Shown here: in pieces, positions 1 to 12,859 of the stretch
Layout: every line of letters begins with the position of its first letter
Numbering within the stretch: the first letter of the stretch is position 1
Assembly: GCA_036971475.1 (NCBI GenBank)
Contig: JBAIZL010000002.1
Span: forward strand, 1,391,113-1,455,112
DNA length: 64,000 bases
Direction: 5' to 3'
Source of the DNA: Prosapia bicincta
Taxonomy: Eukaryota > Arthropoda > Insecta > Hemiptera > Cercopidae
Position numbers and translations under genes: made by a program
Notes under the pieces: model-generated
The model's database searches: none
What the model saw: only the letters and a program-made list of their open reading frames with translations
What the model was told of the DNA's origin: nothing

Positions 1-3000
1 TGCACTTGTAACTAAGACGGTTCAGTAGTGACTAAAGGTTGGCGTTGACAGTTGTCAGAATGCAAGGCACGTCCAATGGCAAGGATTACGTCTGTGCACT
101 TGTAAGTAAGACGGTTCAGTAGTGACTATAGGTTGGCGTTGACAGTTGTCAGATTGCAAGGCACGTCCAATGGCAAGGATTACGTCTATGCACTTGTAAC
201 TAAGACGGTTCAGTAGTGACTAAAGGTTGGCGTTGACAGTTGTCAGAATGCAAGGCACGTTCAATGGCAAGGATTACGTCTGTGCACTTGTAAGTAAGAC
301 GGTTCAGTAGTGACTAAAGGTTGGCGTTGACAGTTGTCAGATTGCAAGGCACGTCCAATGGCAAGGATTACGTCTGTGCACTTGTAAGTAAGACGGTTCA
401 GTAGTGACTAAAGGTTGGCGTTGACAGTTGTCAGATTGCAAGGCACGTCCAATGGCAAGGATTACGTCTATGCACTTGTAACTAAGACGGTTCAGTAGTG
501 ACTAAAGGTTGGCGTTGACAGTTGTCAGAATGCAAGGCACGTCCAATTTCAAGGATTACGTCTGTGCACTTGTAAGTAAGACGGTTCAGTAGTGACTATA
601 GGTTGGCGTTGACAGTTGTCAGATTGTAAGGCACGTCCAATGGCAACGATTACGTCTGTGCACTTGTAACTAAGACGGTTCATAAGTGACTAAAGGTTAG
701 TGTTGACAATTGTTAGATTGTAGGGCAAGTGCAATGGGAAGGATTACGTCTGTGCACTTGTAAGTAAGACGGTTCAGTAGTGACTAAAGGTTGGCGTTGA
801 CAGTTGTCAGAATGCAAGGCACGTCCAATTTCAAGGATTACGTCTGTGCACTTGTAAGTAAGACGGTTCAGTAGTGACTATAGGTTGGCGTTGACAGTTG
901 TCAGATTGTAAGGCACGTCCAATGGCAACGATTACGTCTGTGCACTTGTAACTAAGACGGTTCAGTAAGACTAAAGGTTAGTGTTGACGGTTGTTAGATT
1001 GTTGGGCACGTGCAATTGCAAGGATTAGGTCTATGCACTTGAAAATAAGACAGTTCAGTAGTGACTAAAGGTTAGCGTTGACAGGTGTCAGATTATAATT
1101 CACGTACAATGGCAAGGAGTATGTCTGAGGACTTATAACTAAGACGGTTCATTAGTGATTAAAGGTTAGCGTTGACAGTTTTCAGAATGCAAGGCACGTC
1201 CAATGGCAAGGATTACGTCTATGCACTTGTAACTAAGACGGTTCAGTAGTGACTAAAGGTTGGCGTTGACAGTTGTCAGAATGCAAGGCACGTCCAATGG
1301 CAAGGATTACGTCTGTGCACTTGTAAGTAAGACGGTTCAGTAGTGACTAAAGGTTGGCGTTGACAGTTGTCAGAATGCAAGGCACGTCCAATGGCAAGGA
1401 TTACGTCTGTGCACTTGTAAGTAAGACGGTTCAGTAGTGACTATAGGTTGGCGTTGACAGTTGTCAGATTGCAAGGCACGTCCAATGGCAAGGATTACGT
1501 CTATGCACTTGTAACTAAGACGGTTCAGTAGTGACTAAAGGTTGGCGTTGACAGTTGTCAGAATGCAAGGCACGTCCAATGGCAAGGATTACGTCTGTGC
1601 ACTTGTAAGTAAGACGGTTCAGTAGTGACTAAAGGTTGGCGTTGACAGTTGTCAGATTGCAAGGCACGTCCAATGGCAAGGATTACGTCTATGCACTTGT
1701 AACTAAGACGGTTCAGTAGTGACTAAAGGTTGGCGTTGACAGTTGTCAGAATGCAAGGCACGTCCAATTTCAAGGATTACGTCTGTGCACTTGTAAGTAA
1801 GACGGTTCAGTAGTGACTATAGGTTGGCGTTGACAGTTGTCAGATTGTAAGGCACGTCCAATGGCAACGATTACGTCTGTGCACTTGTAACTAAGACGGT
1901 TCATAAGTGACTAATAGGTTAGTGTTGACAATTGTTAGATTGTAGGGCAAGTGCAATGGGAAGGATTACGTCTGTGCACTTGTAACTAAGACGGTTCAGT
2001 AGTGACTATAGGTTGGCGTTGACAGTTGTCAGATTGCAAGGCACGTCCAATGGCAAGGATTACGTCTATGCACTTGTAACTAAGACGGTTCAGTAGTGAC
2101 TAAAGGTTGGCGTTGACAGTTGTCACAATGCAAGGCACGTCCAATTTCAAGGATTACGTCTGTGCACTTGTAAGTAAGACGGTTCAGTAGTGACTATAGG
2201 TTGGCGTTGATAGTTGTCAGATTGTAAGGCACGTCCAATGGCAACGATTACGTCTGTGCACTTGTAACTAAGACGGTTCATAAGTGACTAAAGGTTAGTG
2301 TTGACAATTGTTAGATTGTAGGGCAAGTGCAATGGGAAGGATTACGTCTGTGCACTTGTAACTAAGACGGTTCATAAGTGACTAAAGGTTAGTGTTGACA
2401 ATTGTTAGATTGTAGGGCAAGTGCAATGGGAAGGATTACGTCTGTGCACTTGTAACTAAGACGGTTCATAAGTGACTAAAGGTTAGTGTTGACAATTGTT
2501 AGATTGTAGGGCAAGTGCAATGGGAAGGATTACGTCTGTGCACTTGTAACTAAGACGGTTCATAAGTGACTAAAGGTTAGTGTTGACAATTGTTAGATTG
2601 TAGGGCAAGTGCAATGGGAAGGATTACGTCTGTGCACTTGTAACTAAGACGGTTCAGTAGTGACTAAAGGTTGGCGTTGACAATTGTTAGATTGTAGGGC
2701 AAGTGCAATGGGAAGGATTACGTCTGTGCACTTGTAACTAAGACGGTTCATAAGTGACTAAAGGTTAGTGTTGACAATTGTTAGATTGTAGGGCAAGTGC
2801 AATGGGAAGGATTACGTCTGTGCACTTGTAACTAAGACGGTTCATAAGTGACTAAAGGTTAGTGTTGACAATTGTTAGATTGTAGGGCAAGTGCAATGGG
2901 AAGGATTACGTCTGTGCACTTGTAACTAAGACGGTTCAGTAGTGACTAAAGGTTGGCGTTGACAGTTGTCACAATGCAAGGCACGTCCAATTTCAAGGAT

Positions 3001-3794
3001 TACGTCTGTGCACTTGTAAGTAAGACGGTTCAGTAGTGACTATAGGTTGGCGTTGACAGTTGTCAGATTGTAAGGCACGTCCAATGGCAACGATTACGTC
3101 TGTGCACTTGTAACTAAGACGGTTCATAAGTGACTAAAGGTTAGTGTTGACAATTGTTAGATTGTAGGGCAAGTGCAATGGGAAGGATTACGTCTGTGCA
3201 CTTGTAACTAAGACGGTTCATAAGTGACTAAAGGTTAGTGTTGACAATTGTTAGATTGTAGGGCAAGTGCAATGGGAAGGATTACGTCTGTGCACTTGTA
3301 ACTAAGACGGTTCATAAGTGACTAAAGGTTAGTGTTGACAATTGTTAGATTGTAGGGCAAGTGCAATGGGAAGGATTACGTCTGTGCACTTGTAACTAAG
3401 ACGGTTCATAAGTGACTAAAGGTTAGTGTTGACAATTGTTAGATTGTAGGGCAAGTGCAATGGGAAGGATTACGTCTGTGCACTTGTAACTAAGACGGTT
3501 CATAAGTGACTAAAGGTTAGCGTTGACAATTGTTAGATTGTAAGGCACGTGCAATTGCAAGGATTAGGTCTGTGCACTTGTAAGTAAGACGGTTCAGTAG
3601 TGACTATAGGTTGGCGTTGACAGTTGTCAGATTGCAAGGCACGTCCAATGGCAAGGATTACCTGTGCACTTGTAACTAAGACGGTTCATAAGTGACTAAA
3701 GGTTAGTGTTGACAATTGTTAGATTGTAGGGCACGTCCAATGGCAAGGATTAGGTCTGTCCACTTGTAATTAAGACGGTTTAGTAGTGACTAAG
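1..3794. repeat. 94-bp satellite array (left edge cut)
   Basis: About 40 head-to-tail copies of a 94-bp unit; successive TGCACTTGTAA starts fall at 1, 95 and 189. Two main variants alternate. One carries GGTTGGCGTTGACAGTTGTC; the other carries GGTTAGTGTTGACAATTGTT with a GGGCAAGTGCAATGGG tail. Runs of nearly identical variants (for example 2280-2640 and 3120-3480) point to recent local amplification. The array continues beyond the left edge and fades out in a diverged copy near 3758-3794. There is no open reading frame across units and no spacer structure. Confidence 0.97.
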
Positions 3795-4294
3795 TTTACA
3801 GTAGATCATTGCTTTACGCATGATTTACTTTAGAGCACTTGTAATGATAAAGGGGCCAGCAAAGTCTGCATTTAGTGTTACGAAACAGTTGTCAGATATT
3901 ACGTCTTGCTTAAGGGAAGTCATATTGCTGCGCGTTTTACTCTCCGGTTTACATCTTTATTATTCAGATTTTCGTGAAACAGGTTCATTCATTTTTAATT
4001 TATATATCTTGCAATCGAAATTCCTTTAGTACAGTCTGGAGATTGGTGGTAATTCTACTACCGTTTTTCAAGGAATGATTTTATATTTGTATCTAAATAT
4101 GTAGTGAAGAATTGTCTCAGGCGGTAAAACGTTTGTCGATAAGATTGTTCTATCTCCTAAATGATCAAGAACGTTTAAGATTTTTAGAAAAGTTTATGAA
4201 TAATTAGTATTATTCAATTAATCGTTTGGGCTATTCAAATTGATGATAGTTAATAAGAAACCATTCTATGTCAAATATTGTTAGCAAAACTAAT
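3795..4294. other. no gene seen
   Basis: AT-rich single-copy sequence between the 94-bp array and the 3' end of gene 1. A 69-codon plus-strand ORF at 3820-4029 has no recognisable domain or composition bias and is most likely chance. Confidence 0.6.
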
Positions 4295-4300
4295 TTTATT
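4295..4300 (-). terminator. candidate polyadenylation signal of gene 1
   Basis: AATAAA on the minus strand, about 180 nt downstream of the gene 1 stop codon. It is the first canonical hexamer seen on that strand. Confidence 0.45.
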
Positions 4301-4481
4301 ATTTTCCAATACTTATATAAATCACATTTATAAACATGCATTCCGATTTTTTTAAAACTATACATTAAGTTTACAATTTTGTGTAATTAGCTTAGACATT
4401 ATCAGCGCTGAAGAAATTCACAATGTCAGAATCTTATCTTAGACCAGAACTAGTTCCAGAGCTAGTACCATATTCTGCACC

Positions 4482-5645
4482 TTAGCCAGAACCAGAACCA
4501 TATCCTGCACCGAAACCGGATCCAGAGTTATCCTTTCCAGAGCCAGAACCATATCCTGCACCGTAACCAGAACCCGAGCCTTCTTTTCCTGAACCTGAAC
4601 CATAGCCGGCACCATAGCCTGAGCCTGTGCCTTCTTTTCCAGAGCCAGAACCATATCCTTCACCGTAGCCAGAACCCGAGCCTTCTTTTCCTGAACCTGA
4701 ACCATAGCCGGCACCATAGCCTGAGCCTGTGCCTTCTATCCCAGAGCCAGAACCATATCCTTCACCGTAGCCAGAACCCGAGCCTTCTTTTCCTGAACCT
4801 GAACCATAGCCGGCACCATAGCCTGAGCCTGAGCCTTCTTTTCCTGAACCTGAACCATAGCCGGCACCATAGCCTGAGCCTGAGCCTTCTTTTCCTGAAC
4901 CTGAACCATAGCCGGCACCATAGCCTGAGCCTGAGCCTTCTTTTCCTGAACCTGAACCATAGCCGGCACCATAGCCTGAGCCTGAGCCTTCTTTACCACT
5001 ATCATATCCACCTTTTCCTAAACTTGGAGTATTTCTTTCCTTACTGTAAACTTTACTCGATTCATTTTCAGGTTTTGAGCGTCTTTTATTATTTCGCGAT
5101 TCCTCAAATGAACCTGACTCCTTTCTAGCTTTTACTTTCCTGCCTTTTGCACAACCACCATAGCCAGATCCTTCCTTACCGTTACCTAAACCTAAAATAT
5201 TAGTTAATTTACTGGTAGCTTTACCTGATCCAGACCTACTTCCTATGGTTCTCTTCTTTCTCTTTAATTCAGTACCCGAGCCTCCTTTATTAGAACCAGA
5301 TGAATTGTCAAAGCCAGAGTCCCCTTTTCCGCTGTCAGATCCAGAGCTTTCGGAACCAGATCCCGATCCATAACCTACACCATAGCCAGAACCAAATCCG
5401 TCTTTACCACTTCCAGTACCATATCCTACGCCATATCCAGTTCCACTCCCTCCCGTTCCTGTTCCAATACCGACACCGACACCTTCTCCTTTTCCGTTGC
5501 CGTCACTTCCTGAGCCATAACCACTGCCGTAGCCAGTCCCTACTGCGCCGTTGCCCGAACCTTCACCATATCCCACACCATAGCCAACACCCGAGGATGC
5601 TTGGATATTAGAAACTGATGCAAGCAAAAGGATTGAGATGAAAAT
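4482..5645 (-). CDS. gene 1, exon 2: secreted (Gly-X)n repeat protein with basic linker
   Basis: This exon encodes 387 residues. With the six-codon exon 1 at 14891-14908 the predicted protein is 393 aa. The exon opens after a TCTCCTTTCAG acceptor in phase 0 and reads IFISILLLASVSNIQAS, the hydrophobic core and end of a signal peptide, so the mature chain probably starts near SSGVGYG. Next comes a (GX)n block rich in GYG and GSG. A Gly-poor basic linker at roughly residues 120-215 holds RKKR and KRR clusters, one Cys and many Lys, Arg, Ser and Asn. The C-terminal third is about ten copies of a 17-residue unit of the GSGYGAGYGSGSGKE type. The likely role is an extracellular structural protein (silk, glue or cuticle-like), inferred from signal peptide and composition. 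The stop TAA directly follows GSGSG, the same ending as gene 3. In frame beyond it lie 15 more Gly/Ser/Tyr-rich codons, which may be a lost tail. No ATG precedes the exon in frame, which supports splicing. Confidence 0.8.
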   Translation of the reverse strand: MFISILLLASVSNIQASSGVGYGVGYGEGSGNGAVGTGYGSGYGSGSDGNGKGEGVGVGIGTGTGGSGTGYGVGYGTGSGKDGFGSGYGVGYGSGSGSESSGSDSGKGDSGFDNSSGSNKGGSGTELKRKKRTIGSRSGSGKATSKLTNILGLGNGKEGSGYGGCAKGRKVKARKESGSFEESRNNKRRSKPENESSKVYSKERNTPSLGKGGYDSGKEGSGSGYGAGYGSGSGKEGSGSGYGAGYGSGSGKEGSGSGYGAGYGSGSGKEGSGSGYGAGYGSGSGKEGSGSGYGEGYGSGSGIEGTGSGYGAGYGSGSGKEGSGSGYGEGYGSGSGKEGTGSGYGAGYGSGSGKEGSGSGYGAGYGSGSGKDNSGSGFGAGYGSGSG

Positions 5646-6059
5646 CTGAAAGGAGAATAGTGTTTTAGTATACTTAAAAAAGTAATGTTAGTCTTCAGCA
5701 AACACAAATGACATATTTGTGTAAAATAGAACTGTTACTCTCTTGCCTAAAGTTGAAATCTACTCGTATTTGTACTACTGACAAAATGTTAACGTCTTAC
5801 AACGTTGTCGAGAGGTATTCGAGTTTTGAACAACTACAATATAGTTAACCTAAAAATCAGTTAAAGACGTCGTTATATAACAGCTTCGGGTCACATTTTC
5901 CACACACGTTCCTACTGAAAACATTGGTTATGCTTCTAAACCGGCATTGTAAAGTTTCAATGCTCTCTATTTATGCGGGCAATTGAAGGCAGTAGATATT
6001 TTTTTTCATTTTGTCTTAGCTTTTCTTTTTTTGAATTACTTCTATTAGTTTACACTCTT

Positions 6060-6060
<1 letters not shown>

Positions 6061-6107
<47 letters not shown>
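6061..6107. repeat. (TA)n microsatellite
   Basis: Uninterrupted TA dinucleotide run of about 47 bp. Confidence 0.98.
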
Positions 6108-6108
<1 letters not shown>

Positions 6109-6293
6109 CCCATATACATAAATAAATACTACAATATGTCAATATGTATTCTTGTGTATTAATAAAGAAATAAGACAAATAAAAATACAAGAATAATTTA
6201 TTGAATGTACAAACCAAAGCTTTTCGTTGGCTAACAGTACCAACATTATCAGGAATGAAAATTACAATAACGTAAGCTATAGGCCTAAAACAT

Positions 6294-6580
<287 letters not shown>

Positions 6581-6609
6581 CTCAAGTTCAAATAAACTTC
6601 ATGGATGCT

Positions 6610-6652
6610 TAAATAGTATTTAATTAACGATTGAAAATATGAACTATATAGG

Positions 6653-6699
<47 letters not shown>

Positions 6700-6720
6700 C
6701 TAATTTTTAATCGTTATTTC
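6610..6720. repeat. inverted repeat around (TA)n
   Basis: The sequence AACGATTGAAAATATGAAC at about 6626-6644 and its near reverse complement GTTCTAATTTTTAATCGTT at 6697-6715 flank a TA run at 6655-6696. Two oppositely oriented ends of the interspersed repeat therefore face each other and could fold into a hairpin. Confidence 0.7.
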
Positions 6721-7109
6721 AATATTTTTTATACATCGTTTTTAAATACTTTTACGCAAAAGTTCAAGTAAATCTTCTTAAACCTATAGTCGGACTTGAT
6801 ATTATTACGTTTCCCCCCATTATTAACTCATTAATTAGTTTTATATGAGAGAAAACGTTTTACAAAAGAGGCAAGGTATATAATATAGTTATTTCATCCC
6901 TTTAGGCTTAAAATTAGAGATAACACAAGAAACAGCTGGTTTTATGTTACAGGTTATGGGCTATAGGTAGGTCAGCTGTTTTAATTTTATATGTTGCTAC
7001 TTCAATCATATTAATTGTAATTATTTAATGAAAAGTAACTAAAATAGATTTTTTCTTGGTTGACCTAAGTAGGAATTGACTTTAAACATTTTTTTGTGTA
7101 TATTACTTG
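6697..7109 (+). mobile_element. interspersed repeat, copy 1
   Basis: About 413 bp, similar along its whole length to 17745-18181 (same strand) and 23436-23829 (opposite strand). Shared landmarks in order: GTTC..TTTTTAATCGTT at one end; GAGAAAA.CTTTT.ACAAAAG in the middle; TTTTATGTTA; a tract resembling AGCTGTTTTA; GAATTGACTTTAAA; and TATATTACTTG at the other end. There is no coding capacity, so this looks like a non-autonomous element of unknown class. The following 7110-7313 shows nothing else. Confidence 0.75.
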
Positions 7110-7313
7110 TTTTTTATGGCTATCCATTCGACAATTTTACTTATTTACAGTATCTTACTATTATATAGAGAGACAGCGCTTGTATGTCAGCAAAAATGTT
7201 GAAAACAACACGATTGAATATTTTGAAATTTTAAATGAAGATTCTTTACTACACGTTGAATGTCATAGCCTGTATAAAGTATACGTTCTTTTTAAATCCA
7301 TTGCGAAAAAAAC

Positions 7314-10300
7314 TGCCGCCACTATGTAAAACGCTTAGCTGCTCGCAGTGGCCGATAGGGAGCGTGTCTGCATCAGAAATTATTACTATTTAAGATCACG
7401 TAAGAGGAGAAGCTAAGGAGTATCCAAGTAGGGAGAGTAGGGACGTCCTTCGGCGTACTGTGACCGCCACTATGCAACACGCTTAGCTGCTCGCAGTGGC
7501 CGATAGGGAGCGTGTCTGCATCAGAAATTATTACTATTTTAGATCACGTAAGAGGAGAAGCTAAGGAGTATCCAAGTAGGGAGAGTAGGGACGTCCTTCG
7601 GCGTACTGTGACCGCCACTATGCAACACGCTTAGCTGCTCGCAGTGGCCGATAGGGAGCGTGTCTGCATCAGAAATTATTACTATTTTAGATCACGTAAG
7701 AGGAGAAGCTAAGGAGTATCCAAGTAGGGAGAGTAGGGACGTCCTTCGGCGTACTGTGACCGCCACTATGCAACACGCTTAGCTGCTCGCAGTGGCCGAT
7801 AGGGAGCGTGTCTGCATCAGAAATTATTACTATTTTAGATCACGTAAGAGGAGAAGCTAAGGAGTATCCAAGTAGGGAGAGTAGGGACGTCCTTCGGCGT
7901 ACTGTGACCGCCACTATGCAACACGCTTAGCTGCTCGCAGTGGCCGATAGGGAGCGTGTCTGCATCAGAATTATTACTATTTTAGATCACGTAAGAGGAG
8001 AAGCTAAGGAGTATCCAAGTAGGGAGAGTAGGGACGTCCTTCGGCGTACTGTGACCGCCACTATGCAACACGCTTAGCTGCTCGCAGTGGCCGATAGGGA
8101 GCGTGTCTGCATCAGAAATTATTAATATTTTAGATCACGTAAGAGGAGAAGCTAAGGAGTATCCAAGTAGAGAGAGTAGGGACGTCCTTCGGCGTACTGT
8201 GACCGCCACTATGCAACACGCTTAGCTGCTCGCAGTGGCCGATAGGGAGCGTGTCTGCATCAGAATTATTACTATTTTAGATCACGTAAGAGGAGAAGCT
8301 AAGGAGTATCCAAGTAGGGAGAGTAGGGACGTCCTTCGGCGTACTGTGACCGCCACTATGCAACACGCTTAGCTGCTCGCAGTGGCCGATAGGGAGCGTG
8401 TCTGCATCAGAAATTATTAATATTTTAGATCACGTAAGAGGAGAAGCTAAGGAGTATCCAAGTAGGGAGAGTAGGGACGTCCTTCGGCGTACTGTGACCG
8501 CCACTATGCAACACGCTTAGCTGCTCGCAGTGGCCGATAGGGAGCGTGTCTGCATCAGAATTATTACTATTTTAGATCACGTAAGAGGAGAAGCTAAGGA
8601 GTATCCAAGTAGGGAGAGTAGGGACGTCCTTCGGCGTACTGTGACCGCCACTATGCAACACGCTTAGCTGCTCGCAGTGGCCGATAGGGAGCGTGTCTGC
8701 ATCAGAAATTATTACTATTTTAGATCACGTAAGAGGAGAAGCTAAGGAGTATCCAAGTAGGGAGAGTGGGGACGTCCTTCGGCGTACTGTGACCGCCACT
8801 ATGCAACACGCTTAGCTGCTCGCAGTGGCCGATAGGGAGCGTGTCTGCATCAGAATTATTAATATTTTAGATCACGTAAGAGGAGAAGCTAAGGAGTATC
8901 CAAGTAGGGAGAGTAGGGACGTCCTTCGGCGTACTGTGACCGCCACTATGCAACACGCTTAGCTGCTCGCAGTGGCCGATAGGGAGCGTGTCTGCATCAG
9001 AAATTATTACTATTTTAGATCACGTAAGAGGAGAAGCTAAGGAGTATCCAAGTAGGGAGAGTGGGGACGTCCTTCGGCGTACTGTGACCGCCACTATGCA
9101 ACACGCTTAGCTGCTAGCAGTGGCCGATAGGGAGCGTGTCTGCATTAGAAATTATTAATATTTTAGATCACGTAGGAGGAGAAGCTAAGGAGTATCCAAG
9201 TAGGGAGAGTGGGGACATCCTTCGGCGTACTGTGACCGCCACTATGCAACACGCTTAGCTGCTAGCAGTGGCCGATAGGGAGCGTGTCTGCATTAGAAAT
9301 TATTAATATTTTAGATCACGTAGGAGGAGAAGCTAAGGAGTATCCAAGTAGGGAGAGTGGGGACGTCCTTCGGCGTACTGTGACCGCCACTATGCAACAC
9401 GCTTAGCTGCTAGCAGTGGCCGATAGGGAGCGTGTCTGCATTAGAAATTATTAATATTTTAGATCACGTAGGAGGAGAAGCTAAGGAGTATCCAAGTAGG
9501 GAGAGTGGGGACGTCCTTCGGCGTACTGTGGTCGCCACTATGCAACACGCTTAGCTGCTCGCAGTGGCCGATAGGGAGCGTGTCTGCATCAGAATTATTA
9601 CTATTTTAGATCACGTAAGAGGAGAAGCTAAGGAGTATCCAAGTAGGGAGAGTAGGGACGTCCTTCGGCGTACTGTGACCGCCACTATGTAACACGCTTA
9701 GCTGCTCGCAGTGGCCGATAGGGAGCGTGTCTGCATCAGAATTATTACTATTTTAGATCACGTAAGAGGAGAAGCTAAGCAGTATCCAAGTAGGGAGAGT
9801 AAGGACGTCCTTCGGCGTACTGTGACCGCCACTATGTAACACGCTTAGCTGCTCGCAGTGGCCGATAGGGAGCGTGTCTGCATCAGAATTATTACTATTT
9901 TAGATCACGTAAGAGGAGAAGCTAAGGAGTATCCAAGTAGGGAGAGTAGGGACGTCCTTCGGCGTACTGTGACCGCCACTATGCAACACGCTTAGCTGCT
10001 CGCAGTGGCCGATAGGGAGCGTGTCTGCATCAGAATTATTACTATTTTAGATCACGTAAGAGGAGAAGCTAAGGAGTATCCAAGTAGGGAGAGTAGGGAC
10101 GTCCTTCGGCGTACTGTGACCGCCACTATGCAACACGCTTAGCTGCTCGCAGTGGCCGATAGGGAGCGTGTCTGCATCAGAAATTATTAATATTTTAGAT
10201 CACGTAAGAGGAGAAGCTAAGGAGTATCCAAGTAGAGAGAGTAGGGACGTCCTTCGGCGTACTGTGACCGCCACTATGCAACACGCTTAGCTGCTCGCAG

Positions 10301-12859
10301 TGGCCGATAGGGAGCGTGTCTGCATCAGAATTATTACTATTTTAGATCACGTAAGAGGAGAAGCTAAGGAGTATCCAAGTAGGGAGAGTAGGGACGTCCT
10401 TCGGCGTACTGTGGTCGCCACTATGCAACACGCTTAGCTGCTCGCAGTGGCCGATAGGGAGCGTGTCTGCATCAGAAATTATTACTATTTTAGATCACGT
10501 AAGAGGAGAAGCTAAGGAGTATCCAAGTAGGGAGAGTAGGGACGTCCTTCGGCGTACTGTGACCGCCACTATGCAACACGCTTAGCTGCTCGCAGTGGCC
10601 GATAGGGAGCGTGTCTGCATCAGAAATTATTACTATTTTAGATCACGTAAGAGGAGAAGCTAAGGAGTATCCAAGTAGGGAGAGTAGGGACGTCTTTCGG
10701 CGTACTGTGACCGCCACTATGTAACACGCTTAGCTGCTCGCAGTGGCCGATAGGGAGCGTGTCTGCATCAGAAATTATTACTATTTTAGATCACGTAAGA
10801 GGAGAAGCTAAGGAGTATCCAAGTAGGGAGAGTAGGGACGTCCTTCGGCGTACTGTGACCGCCACTATGTAACACGCTTAGCTGCTCGCAGTGGCCGATA
10901 TGGAGCGTGTCTGCATCAGAAATTATTACTATTTTAGATCACGTAAGAGGAGAAGCTAAGGAGTATCCAAGTAGGGAGAGTAGGGACGTCCTTCGGCGTA
11001 CTGTGACCGCCACTATGCAACACGCTTAGCTGCTCGCAGTGGCCGATAGGGAGCGTGTCTGCATCAGAAATTATTACTATTTTAGATCACGTAAGAGGAG
11101 AAGCTAAGGAGTATCCAAATAGGGAGAGTAGGGACGTCCTTCGGCGTACTGTGGTCGCCACTATGCAACACGCTTAGCTGCTCGCAGTGGCCGATAGGGA
11201 GCGTGTCTGCATCAGAAATTATTACTATTTTAGATCACGTAAGAGGAGAAGCTAAGGAGTATCCAAGTAGGGAGAGTAGGGACGTCTTTCGGCGTACTGT
11301 GACCGCCACTATGTAACACGCTTAGCTGCTCGCAGTGGCCGATAGGGAGCGTGTCTGCATCAGAAATTATTACTATTTTAGATCACGTAAGAGGAGAAGC
11401 TAAGGAGTATCCAAGTAGGGAGAGTAGGGACGTCTTTCGGCGTACTGTGACCGCCACTATGTAACACGCTTAGCTGCTCGCAGTGGCCGATAGGGAGCGT
11501 GTCTGCATCAGAAATTATTACTATTTTAGATCACGTAAGAGGAGAAGCTAAGGAGTATCCAAGTAGGGAGAGTAGGGACGTCCTTCGGCGTACTGTGACC
11601 GCCACTATGCAACACGCTTAGCTGCTCGCAGTGGCCGATAGGGAGCGTGTCTGCATCAGAAATTATTACTATTTTAGATCACGTAAGAGGAGAAGCTAAG
11701 GAGTATCCAAGTAGGGAGAGTAGGGACGTCCTTCGGCGTACTGTGACCGCCACTATGCAACACGCTTAGCTGCTCGCAGTGGCCGATAGGGAGCGTGTCT
11801 GCATCAGAAATTATTACTATTTTAGATCACGTAAGAGGAGAAGCTAAGGAGTATCCAAGTAGGGAGAGTAGGGACGTCCTTCGGCGTACTGTGACCGCCA
11901 CTATGTAACACGCTTAGCTGCTCGCTTTGGCCGATAGGGAGCGTGTCTGCATCAGAAATTATTACTATTTTAGATCACGTAAGAGGAGAAGCTAAGGAGT
12001 ATCCAAGTAGGGAGAGTAGGGACGTCCTTCGGCGTACTGTGACCGCCACTATGCAACACGCTTAGCTGCTCGCAGTGGCCGATAGGGAGCGTGTCTGCAT
12101 CAGAAATTATTACTATTTTAGATCACGTAAGAGGAGAAGCTAAGGAGTATCCAAATAGGGAGAGTAGGGACGTCCTTCGGCGTACTGTGACCGCCACTAT
12201 GCAACACGCTTAGCTGCTCGCAGTGGCCGATAGGGAGCGTGTCTGCATCAGAAATTATTACTATTTTAGATCACGTAAGAGGAGAAGCTAAGGAGTATCC
12301 AAGTAGGGGGAGTAGGGACGTCCTTCGGCGTACTGTGGCCGCCACTATGCAACACGCTTAGCTGCTCGCAGTGGCCGATAGGGAGCGTGTCTGCATCAGA
12401 AATTATTACTATTTTAGATCACGTAAGAGGAGAAGCTAAGGACTATCCAAGTAGGGAGAGTAGGGACGTCCTTCGGCGTACTGTGACCGCCACTATGCAA
12501 CACGCTTAGCTGCTCGCAGTAGCCGATAGGGAGCGTGTCTGCATCAGAATTTATTACTACTTTAGATCACGTAAGAGGAGAAGCTAAGGACTATCCAAGT
12601 AGGGAGAGTAGGGACGTCCTTCGGCGTACTGTGGCCGCCACTATGCAACACGCTTAGCTGCTCGCAGTCGCCGATAGGGAGCGTGTCTGCATCAGAAATT
12701 ATTACTACTTTAGATCACGTAAGAGGAGAAGCTAAGGAGTATCCAAGTAGGGAGAGTAGGGACGTCTTTCGGCGTACTGTGACCGCCACTATGCAACACG
12801 CTTAGCTGCTCGCAGTGGCCGATAGGGAGCGTGTCTGCATCAGAAATTATTACTATTTT
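7314..12859. repeat. 148-bp satellite array
   Basis: About 37 head-to-tail copies of a 147-148 bp unit; GACCGCCAC recurs at 7462, 7610 and 7758. It is visibly more GC-rich than its surroundings, and every unit contains GGGACGTCC. Units vary at few sites (AAATTATTA or AATTATTA, TATGCAACA or TATGTAACA, and a diverged group around 9100-9520). Its right end stops in mid-unit exactly where a Helitron-helicase-like reading frame begins. Confidence 0.97.

Noticed and set aside
1..3794. Telomeric or subtelomeric repeat
   Set aside because: The 94-bp unit contains no TTAGG-type repeats, and the window gives no evidence of a chromosome end.
4439..5611. Overlapping ORFs in other frames of gene 1 (MVPAMVQVQEKK-type and plus-strand His/Gln-rich)
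   Set aside because: The repeat DNA is free of stops in several frames. Only the glycine frame has a signal peptide, splice acceptor and family homology.
5878..5892. ATG TTT TCA with a GTAGGA donor (near 5920) as exon 1 of gene 1
   Set aside because: Poor donor and no TATA at the right distance. The MRKAFR exon at 14891 has the complete promoter signature, although it is far away.
7096..7329. 77-aa plus-strand ORF before the 148-bp array
   Set aside because: Spans the end of an interspersed repeat and the first satellite bases; no family features.
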